DNA of 38,410 bases from CAYYMH01 sp964472785 (GCA_964472785.1 CAYYMH010000040.1:1-38410), one strand, 5' to 3'; positions 16,111 to 24,725 are shown, counted from the stretch's first letter. Numbers and translations are program-made. The notes: generated by a model from the letters alone, not told the origin.

Positions 16111-18987
16111 CTAAAACACCGAACCAAAACGAACATAAAAATTTGCTTCCCGGTTATCATTCAGTTTGAAAGCGTATCCGCTGCTTACAACCAACGGTAT
16201 TTTTCCGAGCAGATAGAACCGGTGCCGGAGTTCACTGCCGGCTGTGTGCAGCCAAAGCACGTCGGAAAATCGCGTTTTGCTGCCATCATCAAACGTGCGC
16301 CAGTTGGTTCCCCAGGCTTTTCCGGAATCGAGAAACAAAGCGCCGGTAAATCGTTCGAAGTATAAAATCCATAGCTTCAGTCCCAAGTCACGGATCAGCG
16401 GAACGCGATATTCCAGATTGGAAAAAAGCTGTCGGTCACCGTCCCGGCTGAATTCCAATCCACGCATGGTGTTCGTTCCGAGCGCTAACCGGCTTTGCAG
16501 CGGCTGATCGCCGTCGCGGCACACACCACCGAATCGCAACGCAAAAACGTGATCCTTAAATAACAGTTCCTGTCTCACAATGCCGATCAGATTGAGTTGC
16601 CGGTACTGTAAAGCGCTCCCCATCCATTGATCCGAGTACTGTACGCTCGCGCCAAACAGCCTGCCTGTTTTGGGATGAATATCGTACCACACATTGGGGC
16701 GGTAGGTGTGCCAGTAATAACCAAGGGTTAAATAATTAATCCAGCCCTGAAACGGCAGCGCCCAGTCAGCAATGTTATTTTGTCCATAGTCATCGAAATT
16801 AATCGAATTGCGGTGAACCGCGGTGCCACGCAGCCACAGGTAATGATTGGACAACACAGACCGTCCGAAATTGATCCGCCAGTTCAGCGTCAGCGATCCG
16901 GACATATAATTTTCGTAAAGCGGCAGCACCTCATTGTTTTCCAGCGGCAGAAATCCGCCGTGGTCAATAGTAGTTTTGTTTACGTTCAGTTCAATGGTGG
17001 GCGTGAATTGCTGGTTGACGTAATCGGCAAAAAAGTGCAGGCGCTGCCCATAGGTGGCGGCGGTCATTAAATAATGTTTTGACAACGGATCGGCTAACAG
17101 GGTGACGAGCCCGGGCTGCCAGCCTTTTTCGTCCTGATCCAGATAGGGCAATAAAATCTGCGGTCGAACATGCGCTAACGGACGGTACGGTCTGTTCTTT
17201 ATTAAAGGATTCATCGAAAGTGGGAGAGAGATGTCTTCGAAAAATACCGGCTGCTTTTCCCCGCCAAAATCGAGAGGTTCTACGGTGGTAAAGTGGTCTG
17301 ATCCGAGTGAATTTTTATCAAAAGGAATCATCACAATTTCTGTTCTGTCCCGGTCTTCGAACGCGATCACGCCGATATGTTTTCTATCGGGCAGCCAGGT
17401 CGGATTAAACACACCGCCCGGCGTGTCTGTCAACTGATTGATTTTACCGGTCGCGATAGTCAGCACAAACAGATTGGGAGCGCCGTTGCTATAGGAGTTG
17501 AACGCGATGTATTTCCCGTCCGGCGACCAGGACGGATAGCGGTCATCCCCCGGATCGTCGGTCAAGTAGGTGAACTGTGAACCGTCGGTGTTAATTTGAC
17601 AGATGTCGCGTCGCTGAAGATGATCAAAAATTGAAAACACAATTTTGTCCCCGTTCGGTGACCAGTCCGGCGTAAAAACCTCTGTCCAGTCAGGAAAATC
17701 GGTGATCACTTTCTTTTGTCCGGTTTCCAGATTCAAAATTGCCAGATCGGAATGCGTGCCTTGATGCACGGTGTAAACGATGTTTTCCCCATCCGGTGAC
17801 CAGCTCGGATCATTTGCCCGCTCACCTTCCGTAATTTGGGTTACGCGATTGGTTTCAGTGCTTAAGATAAATAAATCATTGTATGCGGAACCGTTCTGCG
17901 CGATGTGCATTTGTGAGTAAACAATGGATTTGCCATCCGGTGACCACGAAAAAAATGAATTCACATACGGGGGCGCGACCTTTTTGAAATCGCTGGTGCC
18001 GCTTTGGTGCAGATACAGTTCGCGCACGTGTTCCTCAAATTTCTTAATGCCTACGATAGCGATTTTTTCACCGGTTGGCGACCATCGCACACCGTAATTG
18101 TACTGAAACGGCGTGGGCAATACTTTGCCGATTGCTGTCACGGCTTGATGCGTTTTCAATTGTTTGGAATAATGAGTTTCGACTTCGTTTTTCCACTGCC
18201 GGAATAGTTCTTTTTCTGAAAGACCGATAGTGCGTTTGAGCGCTAAATTGAAACTCAGCGGAAAGGACTGATATTTTTTGATGATCTCCCGGATTTTATC
18301 TTCACCGAACTTTGCCGCGATGTAACGAATCAGTGAATGTCCTTCTTCATAAACCAATCGCGCATCAATCTGGTCAGCGCCGATGAAGCCGGTCAATTTT
18401 TTGTAGGGCAGCATTTTTTTGGAATAAGTGGCAATGCGCATCAACATGTCCCGGTGAACGCACCATTTTTCGGCTTCAAACTGTGCCACACCTTCCAAAA
18501 ACCAGGTGGGAACAAATCCCAGTGCAATCAACTCCCGCCAGAATCCGGGAAAGCCTCGGAATGCCCAAAAGTTCACCATGTGTGTGAATTCGTGAGCAAT
18601 CAGCGCTTCCAACCATGGCAATTGACCGGTGGTGTATTTGGGCTCACTTTTTGTCCAAAGGAAAATATAATGTCCCAGCGGCGTGGACAACCCATTTGAA
18701 TTATCCTCGTAATCAGAGACAATGATCGGGGTTTTGTCCGGCGGTTCAACGCCGAGATCTCGTGTGATCGGCTGGTAAACCGATTCGGCTATTTGAGCGC
18801 ACCGTTCAGCAATTTTTTCAGTGCCCTGATGATAGATGATTTGAAAATGTTCGGTCTCAATTATTGTCCATTTTAATTCGGGATGGTTCCGGGAGAATGA
18901 AATTTGTGCCTGAGTCGAGGATGTCGGAAGCAATATGATCAAAAGGATGAAATTTGATATGACAAGTATTTGGAAAAAACTTTTCAT
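16111..18987 (-). CDS. Exported metalloprotease-like protein with PD40 propeller and outer-membrane barrel-like C-terminus
   Basis: A 958-residue envelope protein. Residues 1-28 are a signal peptide. About 35-250 form a gluzincin-like domain with HEFTH (132-136) and a downstream Glu165 in WFLEGVAQF, the zinc-ligand pattern of peptidase MA-type enzymes. About 300-575 contain six TolB/PD40 blades, each with a WSPDGxxIxF-like repeat (WSPTGEKIAIV, WSPDGKSIVYS, WSPDGENIVYT, WSPNGDKIVFS, WSPDGKYIAFN, WLPDRKHIGVI). About 620-958 alternate in aromatic strands and end YVRFGSVF with terminal Phe, as in outer-membrane barrels of the BamA/surface-antigen type. It therefore likely sits in the outer membrane with protease and propeller in the periplasm. 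No Shine-Dalgarno is visible at ATG 18987. Proteolytic activity is inferred. Confidence 0.8.
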   Translation of the reverse strand: MKSFFQILVISNFILLIILLPTSSTQAQISFSRNHPELKWTIIETEHFQIIYHQGTEKIAERCAQIAESVYQPITRDLGVEPPDKTPIIVSDYEDNSNGLSTPLGHYIFLWTKSEPKYTTGQLPWLEALIAHEFTHMVNFWAFRGFPGFWRELIALGFVPTWFLEGVAQFEAEKWCVHRDMLMRIATYSKKMLPYKKLTGFIGADQIDARLVYEEGHSLIRYIAAKFGEDKIREIIKKYQSFPLSFNLALKRTIGLSEKELFRQWKNEVETHYSKQLKTHQAVTAIGKVLPTPFQYNYGVRWSPTGEKIAIVGIKKFEEHVRELYLHQSGTSDFKKVAPPYVNSFFSWSPDGKSIVYSQMHIAQNGSAYNDLFILSTETNRVTQITEGERANDPSWSPDGENIVYTVHQGTHSDLAILNLETGQKKVITDFPDWTEVFTPDWSPNGDKIVFSIFDHLQRRDICQINTDGSQFTYLTDDPGDDRYPSWSPDGKYIAFNSYSNGAPNLFVLTIATGKINQLTDTPGGVFNPTWLPDRKHIGVIAFEDRDRTEIVMIPFDKNSLGSDHFTTVEPLDFGGEKQPVFFEDISLPLSMNPLIKNRPYRPLAHVRPQILLPYLDQDEKGWQPGLVTLLADPLSKHYLMTAATYGQRLHFFADYVNQQFTPTIELNVNKTTIDHGGFLPLENNEVLPLYENYMSGSLTLNWRINFGRSVLSNHYLWLRGTAVHRNSINFDDYGQNNIADWALPFQGWINYLTLGYYWHTYRPNVWYDIHPKTGRLFGASVQYSDQWMGSALQYRQLNLIGIVRQELLFKDHVFALRFGGVCRDGDQPLQSRLALGTNTMRGLEFSRDGDRQLFSNLEYRVPLIRDLGLKLWILYFERFTGALFLDSGKAWGTNWRTFDDGSKTRFSDVLWLHTAGSELRHRFYLLGKIPLVVSSGYAFKLNDNREANFYVRFGSVF

Positions 18988-19049
18988 GTTTTAATATTAC
19001 CGATGGGTTCAATTATTTTTATCCATTCAAAAACAGATAGTGAACATGC

Positions 19050-19082
19050 ACCCTTTCAATGGTTCAAAACCTTTGAAAGGGT
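19050..19082. repeat. Long near-perfect hairpin in the gap upstream of the protease gene
   Basis: ACCCTTTCAA-T-GGTT (19050-19064) pairs with AACC-T-TTGAAAGGGT (19068-19082) around the loop CAA: 14 pairs with one T-T mismatch. No T-run follows in either direction, so it is not a standard terminator. It may stabilise the 3' end of the DHH gene transcript, or be an intergenic repeat. Confidence 0.55.
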
Positions 19083-19189
19083 ATTGCCATAAAATATTGA
19101 GTGGATACAGTTTTTTTAATTTAATTCTAAATTACTAAATTAATTATTGATATTATTCAAACAAATTAATGATTTTTAAAGTAGTTATG

Positions 19190-19241
19190 TGGAGTGTATT
19201 GACTGCGTCAATGCATGCATCGTCACAGATGATGCACTCCA
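19190..19241. repeat. 52-nt structured intergenic repeat, copy B
   Basis: TGGAGTG (19190-19196) is followed by TATTGAC-TGC-GTCAATG (19197-19213) and TGCATCGTC-ACA-GATGATGCA (19216-19236), then CTCCA, which can pair back with TGGAG. Length equals copy A (11859-11910) exactly, with about 36 of 52 positions identical; most differences fall in the stems and keep pairing. It lies between two minus-strand genes. Confidence 0.6.
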
Positions 19242-19309
19242 TAATTAATCGAAAATTAAAAGATAAATAAATTATTTCCTTTTAGAATTGTAAGTTAAAC
19301 ACAGCCCAG

Positions 19310-20290
19310 TTATTTTTGATCCTGCCACATAGTGAAAATCTGATTGAGCAGTTCGTTCTTCTGCTTGGATTTTTCCTGTTTTGAATTGCAATAAAGCGTA
19401 CCGCCGGCAGCACCTTTGTGTCCATCGCCCAGATTGAGCTGCCGTAAAATATTACCGACGTCTTTGGCATGCTCCTCCTTGTTCAGATTGATACTTAGCG
19501 AGAGCGATAGACTCAAATCGTTGGTTTTGATCCCACGCCTAAAAATTGGTTTGATTTCGAACACGGCAAGGGACTCGGGATAAAGCAGATAAGCTAAATT
19601 TTTGATGATATGTGGCGGGCGTTTAAATTCGGATATATCTAAAATGATGATTTCCCGATTTTTATCCTGCGGTAAAAATGAAATGTTGGATTTTATCAAC
19701 TTGAGCATTTGCTGCTCTTCCTGCTGATATTGTTGATATTTTTCGGTAACCAGTGGTTCGTTTGCAACCTCGCAAATTGGGCGATCTTTAAGTTCAAAAA
19801 CAAGGTGCTCTAAATATCTTCGTTTCTCCTTAAAATGTTCGATTCTCGATCGAATGGTGGCATCGACGATTTTTGATGGTGTTTCCTGTCGCCACTCCTG
19901 GATAGAAGAATAATCGAAGGAATCGATTTGATCCGCATCATTAATTAAGGATTCAAAGAAATCAGGAAACTGGTGATCCTGATTGAAATAATTATAAACC
20001 ACCCGGGCACAGGACGGAAGAAGTTCAAATTTCCCGGGAATCGTTTCCAAATCAATGCCCCGGTATTTGATTTCTTCGAGATTTCCTTCGTGATGATCGA
20101 ACCACAGCCCGCATTCGAGCGGGTAGGGGAGATCACAGACAATATCCTGACCCGTGATCGTCAAATCCGCTTTCGCGATGTTGTTAGGACCTGCAAATTT
20201 GATGTTGCCAATGTTAAAGACTCGATCACAAATTACAGCAGAGACCACGCCGTCAAAATCGTTGTGGGTGATGATGGAATTATATTGCAT
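19310..20290 (-). CDS. DHH-superfamily phosphoesterase
   Basis: A 326-residue soluble protein of the DHH/DHHA1 superfamily (nanoRNase, exopolyphosphatase, cyclic-dinucleotide phosphodiesterase relatives). Metal-binding motifs are visible: HNDFDG (9-14), Asp53 in IVCDLPYP, and the signature WFDHHEGN (65-70). The C-terminal motif GDGHKGAAGGTL matches the DHHA1 substrate-binding GGGHxxAAG. ATG 20290 is preferred over the adjacent TTG 20293; GGGAAA precedes it. The exact substrate cannot be chosen between short oligonucleotides, polyphosphate and cyclic dinucleotides. It is transcribed away from the kinase-like gene at 20590. Confidence 0.82.
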   Translation of the reverse strand: MQYNSIITHNDFDGVVSAVICDRVFNIGNIKFAGPNNIAKADLTITGQDIVCDLPYPLECGLWFDHHEGNLEEIKYRGIDLETIPGKFELLPSCARVVYNYFNQDHQFPDFFESLINDADQIDSFDYSSIQEWRQETPSKIVDATIRSRIEHFKEKRRYLEHLVFELKDRPICEVANEPLVTEKYQQYQQEEQQMLKLIKSNISFLPQDKNREIIILDISEFKRPPHIIKNLAYLLYPESLAVFEIKPIFRRGIKTNDLSLSLSLSINLNKEEHAKDVGNILRQLNLGDGHKGAAGGTLYCNSKQEKSKQKNELLNQIFTMWQDQK

Positions 20291-20453
20291 CAATTTTTCC
20301 CTGTTTTAGTTTTGAATTTTCTGTTAATGTCAACCATTTAATTTAGAGAATTTAAAATAAGATACAAGAAATTTTTGTTATTTGTTAAAAAAAAATGAAT
20401 AAAATTTATTTTGGTATTGTATTTGCTGATGTGTTGTTTTTAAAAGCGATTAA

Positions 20454-20534
20454 TTTCAAATTTGAAAAGGCAATTGGTCGATTCTTTGCGTCAAAGTCTT
20501 TTAACTTGATTTTGATTCAATTAATTTTTATATT
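20454..20534 (+). promoter_or_regulatory. Promoter and upstream palindrome for the kinase-like gene
   Basis: TTGATT (20506-20511), a 17-bp spacer and TATATT (20529-20534) make a good sigma-70 promoter. About 40 bp upstream is a perfect 14-bp palindrome TTTCAAATTTGAAA (20454-20467) that could be a regulator site. The leader is about 50 nt, with AAAGGAA just before the ATG at 20590. Confidence 0.5.
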
Positions 20535-20589
20535 TTCCAAATTTAACTAACTTGTATTAGGATGATGAAATATAGTCTAAAGGAATTCA

Positions 20590-22779
20590 ATGGGAGAAGC
20601 ACAGACAGAATTAGTTAACAACACCACATCTCAAACCAAAACAACCGATAAATCCCTTTCTGTTACTAAAGATGATTTGCCGTATTCACTTGAGACGTGT
20701 CATAAATTGAGACAAATTGTTGAGGACGCGAATCTGGAAAAAAAATATCCGCCCTCCCGCTATGATACAGGGGATAAACTCAGTTTCGATTTAGTTGGCG
20801 TTTGCCCGGATGAGAAAAGCAAGGCAACCTTTGAAATTGAAAAGTTCGTCGGCGGCGGATTTGCCGGTCAGGTCTATCGAGCGAAATTGATTGCTATTGA
20901 GGAGAACCATACGCCGTCAGCACATAATTTGAAAGAAGGGGAGACCTACGCGATCAAAATTTTGATTCCGCCTTCCAGCTTCTCATTAAAATTCAGAAAT
21001 TTCATTTATTGGCTGGCTTACCAGGGATCATTTGCGGCGCAGACCCATTATGCAGCAGCTCGGGTCGGCGTTCTCTGGCAAAAACTGATCCGGCGGGGCG
21101 CGAAGATATATTTTGGGCGAGAGGAAGCAGCGGTTGATACATACGCGACATTTTTTGATGCTACTTTGGGAAGCTACGGAGAGGTCAATGAATGGGTAAA
21201 AGGACGAAACTGGAAATTTGAAATTGATGATGAAATTTTTAAAAGAAAGAAATGGAAGAAATTAGATCATATTGCGGACAACGAACAAATTAATTCCAGG
21301 GAGTATTTAACAAAACGAAAATTTATGGCAAAACTGGTTCAATTGATGCATGATATGGGCGCGCCGGAATTAGCCAGGCAATATGAATGGTCAACCATGA
21401 AAAGCCAGCCCAACGCACTGTTACGCGTTGGAAATGATTATCGGGCTGATAATATTACAGCGATTGATTTCCGAGCAGGTTTGGCGCTGCTGCCCTTTTT
21501 GCCGATGAGTCCCGGAGACTTTAAATTAATTTTAAAAGGACTATTGCGTGGCAGTCTGGTCCAGTTTGATCGGGGCAATTTGAAAAAACTGGATGCTTTT
21601 ATTGAAAAGTATCCCAATGAATTTGAAGATTTAAAACCGGCGATCGAAGAGTTGAAGGTGAGGAAGCAAGAGTATCGCAAATCACAACCGGATTTGAGTC
21701 ACCAGGGTTTTAAACTCATTTATAAAAAATCACTTCGGAAGTCAGTGCGGGCGGGGCTGATCAAAGGATGGGAATCAAAACGCATCATTGATAAAGCACA
21801 CGGAAAAAAGCTGGAGCATTCTGTGTTTAGATTTATGCTGTTTTACATTGTTTGTATATTGCCCTTCCTCGGAAAGTTCCTGCGGATGTTATGGGGCAAT
21901 CAGGCTTATAAAAATCACATGAAAAGCATTTTTTCTGTTGGCGGTTATTTAAAGCGTACATTTCGAGCCAAACAAGCGCACGCAATGATTGATTGGTATC
22001 GTGACGGCAGAATATCGGATGTAAAAGTCGGGCGATTATTAAAAAAACCATCTGTGTTTTGGATTCAGCGATTCACACTTTCATGGTTGCCGCCCAAATG
22101 GCACCGCTTTTTTTCGGATAAGAAATTTGCCTGGGCATCTATTAAATACACTTTTACGTATCCGGTCCGATTTTATCGAGATGCTCAATTTCGTGAGATT
22201 TGGCTGCTGGAAAATGTAAAAATCGGTCACGAAGAAGGCATGTTGACTGATAGCGAAGCGGAACAGATACGTCAAAAAATTAAAGATCCGTTCATTCAAA
22301 AATATTTGAAATGTGTCGCTGTTCATGTAGCGACACTTCCCATTACACAGGTGATAACATTAATTGTTGCACTTTATGCGATGATAGCGTTGGGAGAAAC
22401 TTGGGCAGAAAGTTTGTTAATTGTAGGAGGAATATTTGCAGCCTTTCAGGCGACCCCAATTTCCCCGGGTTCGCTGGTTCGGGGAACTTATGTGCTCTAT
22501 TTAATGATAAAGGAACGGGACTTAAAAAATTACTGGATCGCTGCTTTAATTTCTTTCTGGCATTATGTGGGTTACCTGGGATTTCCGATTCAGATGGTTG
22601 CGAAATTTCCAGCTTTGTCCAGATTAATGGCAGGGCGCTGGGCAACGAATATTGTTCACATAATTCCTGTTTTTGGAGAAAGGGGAGCGTTGTTAGAACA
22701 CTGGGTGTTTGATTTGTTTTTTAATGTGCCGATTTCGATTAGAAAAAAAGTTAGAAAAAAATCAGCTAAAGCTAACTAA
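20590..22779 (+). CDS. Large kinase-like membrane protein of unknown function
   Basis: A 729-residue protein. Residues about 80-330 have the order of protein-kinase motifs: a glycine loop (FVGGGFAGQVYRAK), a Lys strand (TYAIKIL), a hinge-like EVNEWVKG, and later AIDFRAG in place of DFG. The catalytic-loop region reads YEWSTMKSQPNALL where kinases have HRDLKPENILL, so the catalytic Asp seems missing while Lys and Asn are kept. It may be a pseudokinase or an ABC1/UbiB-like atypical kinase. The C-terminal half is basic and hydrophobic, with probable membrane segments near 415-435, 585-615, 620-645 and 660-690, and the motif PISPGSLVRG. The start is ATG 20590 behind AAAGGAA. I do not recognise a named family. 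The gene is apparently monocistronic. Confidence 0.7.
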   Translation: MGEAQTELVNNTTSQTKTTDKSLSVTKDDLPYSLETCHKLRQIVEDANLEKKYPPSRYDTGDKLSFDLVGVCPDEKSKATFEIEKFVGGGFAGQVYRAKLIAIEENHTPSAHNLKEGETYAIKILIPPSSFSLKFRNFIYWLAYQGSFAAQTHYAAARVGVLWQKLIRRGAKIYFGREEAAVDTYATFFDATLGSYGEVNEWVKGRNWKFEIDDEIFKRKKWKKLDHIADNEQINSREYLTKRKFMAKLVQLMHDMGAPELARQYEWSTMKSQPNALLRVGNDYRADNITAIDFRAGLALLPFLPMSPGDFKLILKGLLRGSLVQFDRGNLKKLDAFIEKYPNEFEDLKPAIEELKVRKQEYRKSQPDLSHQGFKLIYKKSLRKSVRAGLIKGWESKRIIDKAHGKKLEHSVFRFMLFYIVCILPFLGKFLRMLWGNQAYKNHMKSIFSVGGYLKRTFRAKQAHAMIDWYRDGRISDVKVGRLLKKPSVFWIQRFTLSWLPPKWHRFFSDKKFAWASIKYTFTYPVRFYRDAQFREIWLLENVKIGHEEGMLTDSEAEQIRQKIKDPFIQKYLKCVAVHVATLPITQVITLIVALYAMIALGETWAESLLIVGGIFAAFQATPISPGSLVRGTYVLYLMIKERDLKNYWIAALISFWHYVGYLGFPIQMVAKFPALSRLMAGRWATNIVHIIPVFGERGALLEHWVFDLFFNVPISIRKKVRKKSAKAN

Positions 22780-23132
22780 TTGATAATTAAATACTCAAGA
22801 AATGATAAAAAAAATCAAAAAATAGGGAACGATTGAATCTTTTAAAAGTTTAAGTCATCTAAATGTTCAAAAAAAACAAAAAAATTCAAACGTAAGGGAT
22901 AAAACAGGAAACTTTTTTTTAGTAAAAAAGTTATAATATTAAAATTGAGACATAAACATTCCCCCTTTAATTTGGTCATAAAGACCTCGTTAGATTGATA
23001 TGATTTAGCGGCCTTAATTTATTTTGGGTTTTACCTCCTTTCTTCCCATCATGGATTAAGGCTGCTCTATTTTAAGGTCAAACCTCAAATTTAAATTTTA
23101 TTTCCAAAATATTTTGATGAAATAAAAACTGA
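22780..23132. other. Convergent gap holding a structured non-coding stretch
   Basis: The 353 bp between the kinase-like gene (+) and the exchanger gene (-) contain no supported reading frame. They hold an A/T-rich hairpin (AACTTTTTT...AAAAAAGTT, near 22910-22932) next to a perfect TATAAT (22932-22937) and the folded element described at 22974-23079. Confidence 0.6.
22974..23079 (+). ncRNA. Candidate structured RNA with an anti-Shine-Dalgarno loop
   Basis: AGCGGCCTTAAT (23007-23018) pairs with ATTAAGGCTGCT (23055-23066) over 12 pairs; the one non-Watson-Crick pair is G-U only in plus-strand RNA. An outer GACCT/AGGTC pairing (22983-22987 with 23075-23079) competes with a small GGTC-ATAAA-GACC hairpin (22974-22986). 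The 36-nt loop contains ACCTCCTTTCT (23033-23043), the same string that ends many 16S rRNAs. A TATAAT at 22932-22937 could start it, but its -35 is poor and no terminator is seen. Transcription is not shown. Confidence 0.28.
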
Positions 23133-24083
23133 TTATTGAAAAATCAGGGTGATAAAGCCAGCGTAAATAATTAACATTATGATTGAAATCAGACGAGTTA
23201 AGCGGAAATTTTTAAAAAAGAACGCGGCGCAAAAAAAGGTAAAGATCATCAACCCGAAAATATTAATCAGAATTCTTGCAGTTGAAAAATGTGTCGGGAA
23301 GATACTAACAGATATTCCCGTTACAAAAAAAATATTATAGATATTGCTACCAATGATATTTCCCAAAACCAAATCAGTTTGCCTTCGTAAAGCGCCCACG
23401 ATTGCCAGTCCGAGTTCGGGTAACGCTGTCGCAAATGAAATCATTGAAATGCTGATGACCATTTTGTTTATACCGAACATTTTAGCAATATCCGCAGCAC
23501 TTTTAACGATAAGATGTGCGCCCGCAGTTAAAAGTATAAAACCGATTATCAGTAAAAATAAAACTTTTATTTGACTGATGGTGTCTTTCAGATAGTATTG
23601 AGCTGTTTTGAAATTCGACATGGATTTCTGTTGCTTGATTTTTGATTGGTGGATAAGCAAGAGATTATAAATCACAATGCCTGTAAATAAAATAATTCCG
23701 TTCATTCTTTCCAGTTCGCCATCTTTTATTAAAAAGATAAAGCCTAATGTTCCAAGGATCATGACGATTAATTCTCTGTTCAATCGTTCATCAACGGTTT
23801 TTATTGGGTAGATAAAACTTGTCACACCGATGATCAGGGCAATATTGGCAATGTTGCTGCCTAAAATGTTGCCCAGCATGATTTCAGCGTGGCCTTGATA
23901 AAGCGAAGTTAAACTAATGCTCAATTCTGGAATCGAAGAAGCGAAAGAAACAATGGTAGCGCCGATGATAAAGGGGCGAATGTTTATCGCTTGTGCAATT
24001 CGAACCGCGCTGTTCACTAAAAATTCAGCACCGATGTAAATAAGGAATACGCCAATCGTTAATAAACTCAGAGTGACAAACAA
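23133..24083 (-). CDS. Calcium/sodium antiporter, CaCA family (YrbG-like)
   Basis: A 316-residue inner-membrane cation exchanger with about ten helices in two inverted halves. The two alpha-repeats are clear: GATIVSFASSIPELSISLTS with MLGNILGSNIANIALIIG, and VISISMISFATALPELGLAI with VLGNIIGSNIYNIFFVTG. The Glu in SSIPEL/ALPEL and the Asn in GSN are the ion-coordinating residues of the family. It probably exports Ca2+ in exchange for Na+ or H+. The start is TTG 24083, with AAAGGAT about 8 nt upstream; there is no ATG nearby that keeps the first helix. It is transcribed alone and convergent with the kinase-like gene. Confidence 0.9.
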   Translation of the reverse strand: MFVTLSLLTIGVFLIYIGAEFLVNSAVRIAQAINIRPFIIGATIVSFASSIPELSISLTSLYQGHAEIMLGNILGSNIANIALIIGVTSFIYPIKTVDERLNRELIVMILGTLGFIFLIKDGELERMNGIILFTGIVIYNLLLIHQSKIKQQKSMSNFKTAQYYLKDTISQIKVLFLLIIGFILLTAGAHLIVKSAADIAKMFGINKMVISISMISFATALPELGLAIVGALRRQTDLVLGNIIGSNIYNIFFVTGISVSIFPTHFSTARILINIFGLMIFTFFCAAFFFKNFRLTRLISIIMLIIYAGFITLIFQ

Positions 24084-24287
24084 TTTCTATCCTTTTGATT
24101 CTAAACACGATATTAAATTAAAATTTGTTGGATTAAACCTGAAACAGTAGGAATAATCTGTTTGGGAAGTAATGTAAAAAGAAAGTTGTGGATACGCAAT
24201 GAAAATGAACATTCGGAATATTAAAAAATAGTAACCGGGCAATACAAGATTGTTAATTTATTCTTCCATACATGTTTTAAGAAAATT

Positions 24288-24659
24288 TTACCCCGTTTCT
24301 TTTTCTTTGATTTTGCATGGAACACACAACTGGGTATGTGGCACTGCCTCCAATCGTTCTTTGGGGATGTCTTTGCCACAACTTTTGCACACCCCATAAG
24401 TTCCCTGCTCAATCCTTTCCAGTGCGGCATCCAGATGAAGTAGAAACCGGTTTTCCCGGGTTGCGTGGTAATATGCTTTTTCTCTTTCGTCCTCGTCTGT
24501 GCCATGATCAGCCATGTGGATCGAATAGGTGGAGTCTGTGCCTGATGTTTCTTTATCTTGATTGTTTGAGGAATCTTTGATAAAACCGAGTTCCTTTAGA
24601 ATTTCCTCGCGCTTTTGTAAAATCAATTTTTTGAAATATGCTAAACTTTTTTTGTCCAT
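24288..24659 (-). CDS. DksA/TraR-type zinc-finger RNA polymerase regulator
   Basis: A 123-residue protein. An N-terminal coiled-coil pair (MDKKSLAYFKKLILQKREEILKEL ...) contains acidic residues (HGTDEDEREKAYYH), followed by a C4 zinc finger: CKSC (x17) CVPC within YGVCKSCGKDIPKERLEAVPHTQLCVPCK. DksA-type proteins enter the RNA polymerase secondary channel and, often with ppGpp, retune rRNA and amino-acid promoters. The frame stays open to ATG 24692, but ATG 24659 has GAGG 8 nt upstream and matches the usual start (MDKK..LAYFKK), so it is preferred. A strong promoter lies at 24726-24754. The insertion sequence begins about 25 bp beyond that promoter without touching it. Confidence 0.88.
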   Translation of the reverse strand: MDKKSLAYFKKLILQKREEILKELGFIKDSSNNQDKETSGTDSTYSIHMADHGTDEDEREKAYYHATRENRFLLHLDAALERIEQGTYGVCKSCGKDIPKERLEAVPHTQLCVPCKIKEKETG

Positions 24660-24725
24660 CACTTGAACCTCATCTTTGGACGAACTGACCATTTAATTAG
24701 AAACTTACCTTAATATCGGATTCCA

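Noticed and set aside
16244..18699. Several plus-strand open frames of 67-120 codons within the metalloprotease gene
   Set aside because: They are antisense shadows of a long gene with clear domains and have no start signals.
19050..19082. The hairpin as a rho-independent terminator of the DHH gene
   Set aside because: No run of T follows it on the minus strand.
23030..23060. ACCTCCTTTCT as a fragment of a real 16S rRNA gene
   Set aside because: The flanking bases do not match the conserved 16S 3' region, so only the 11-mer is shared.
24221..24505. Minus-strand frame of 94 codons overlapping the DksA-type gene
   Set aside because: It is a different frame of the same strand within a clearly conserved zinc-finger gene and has no protein-like pattern of its own.
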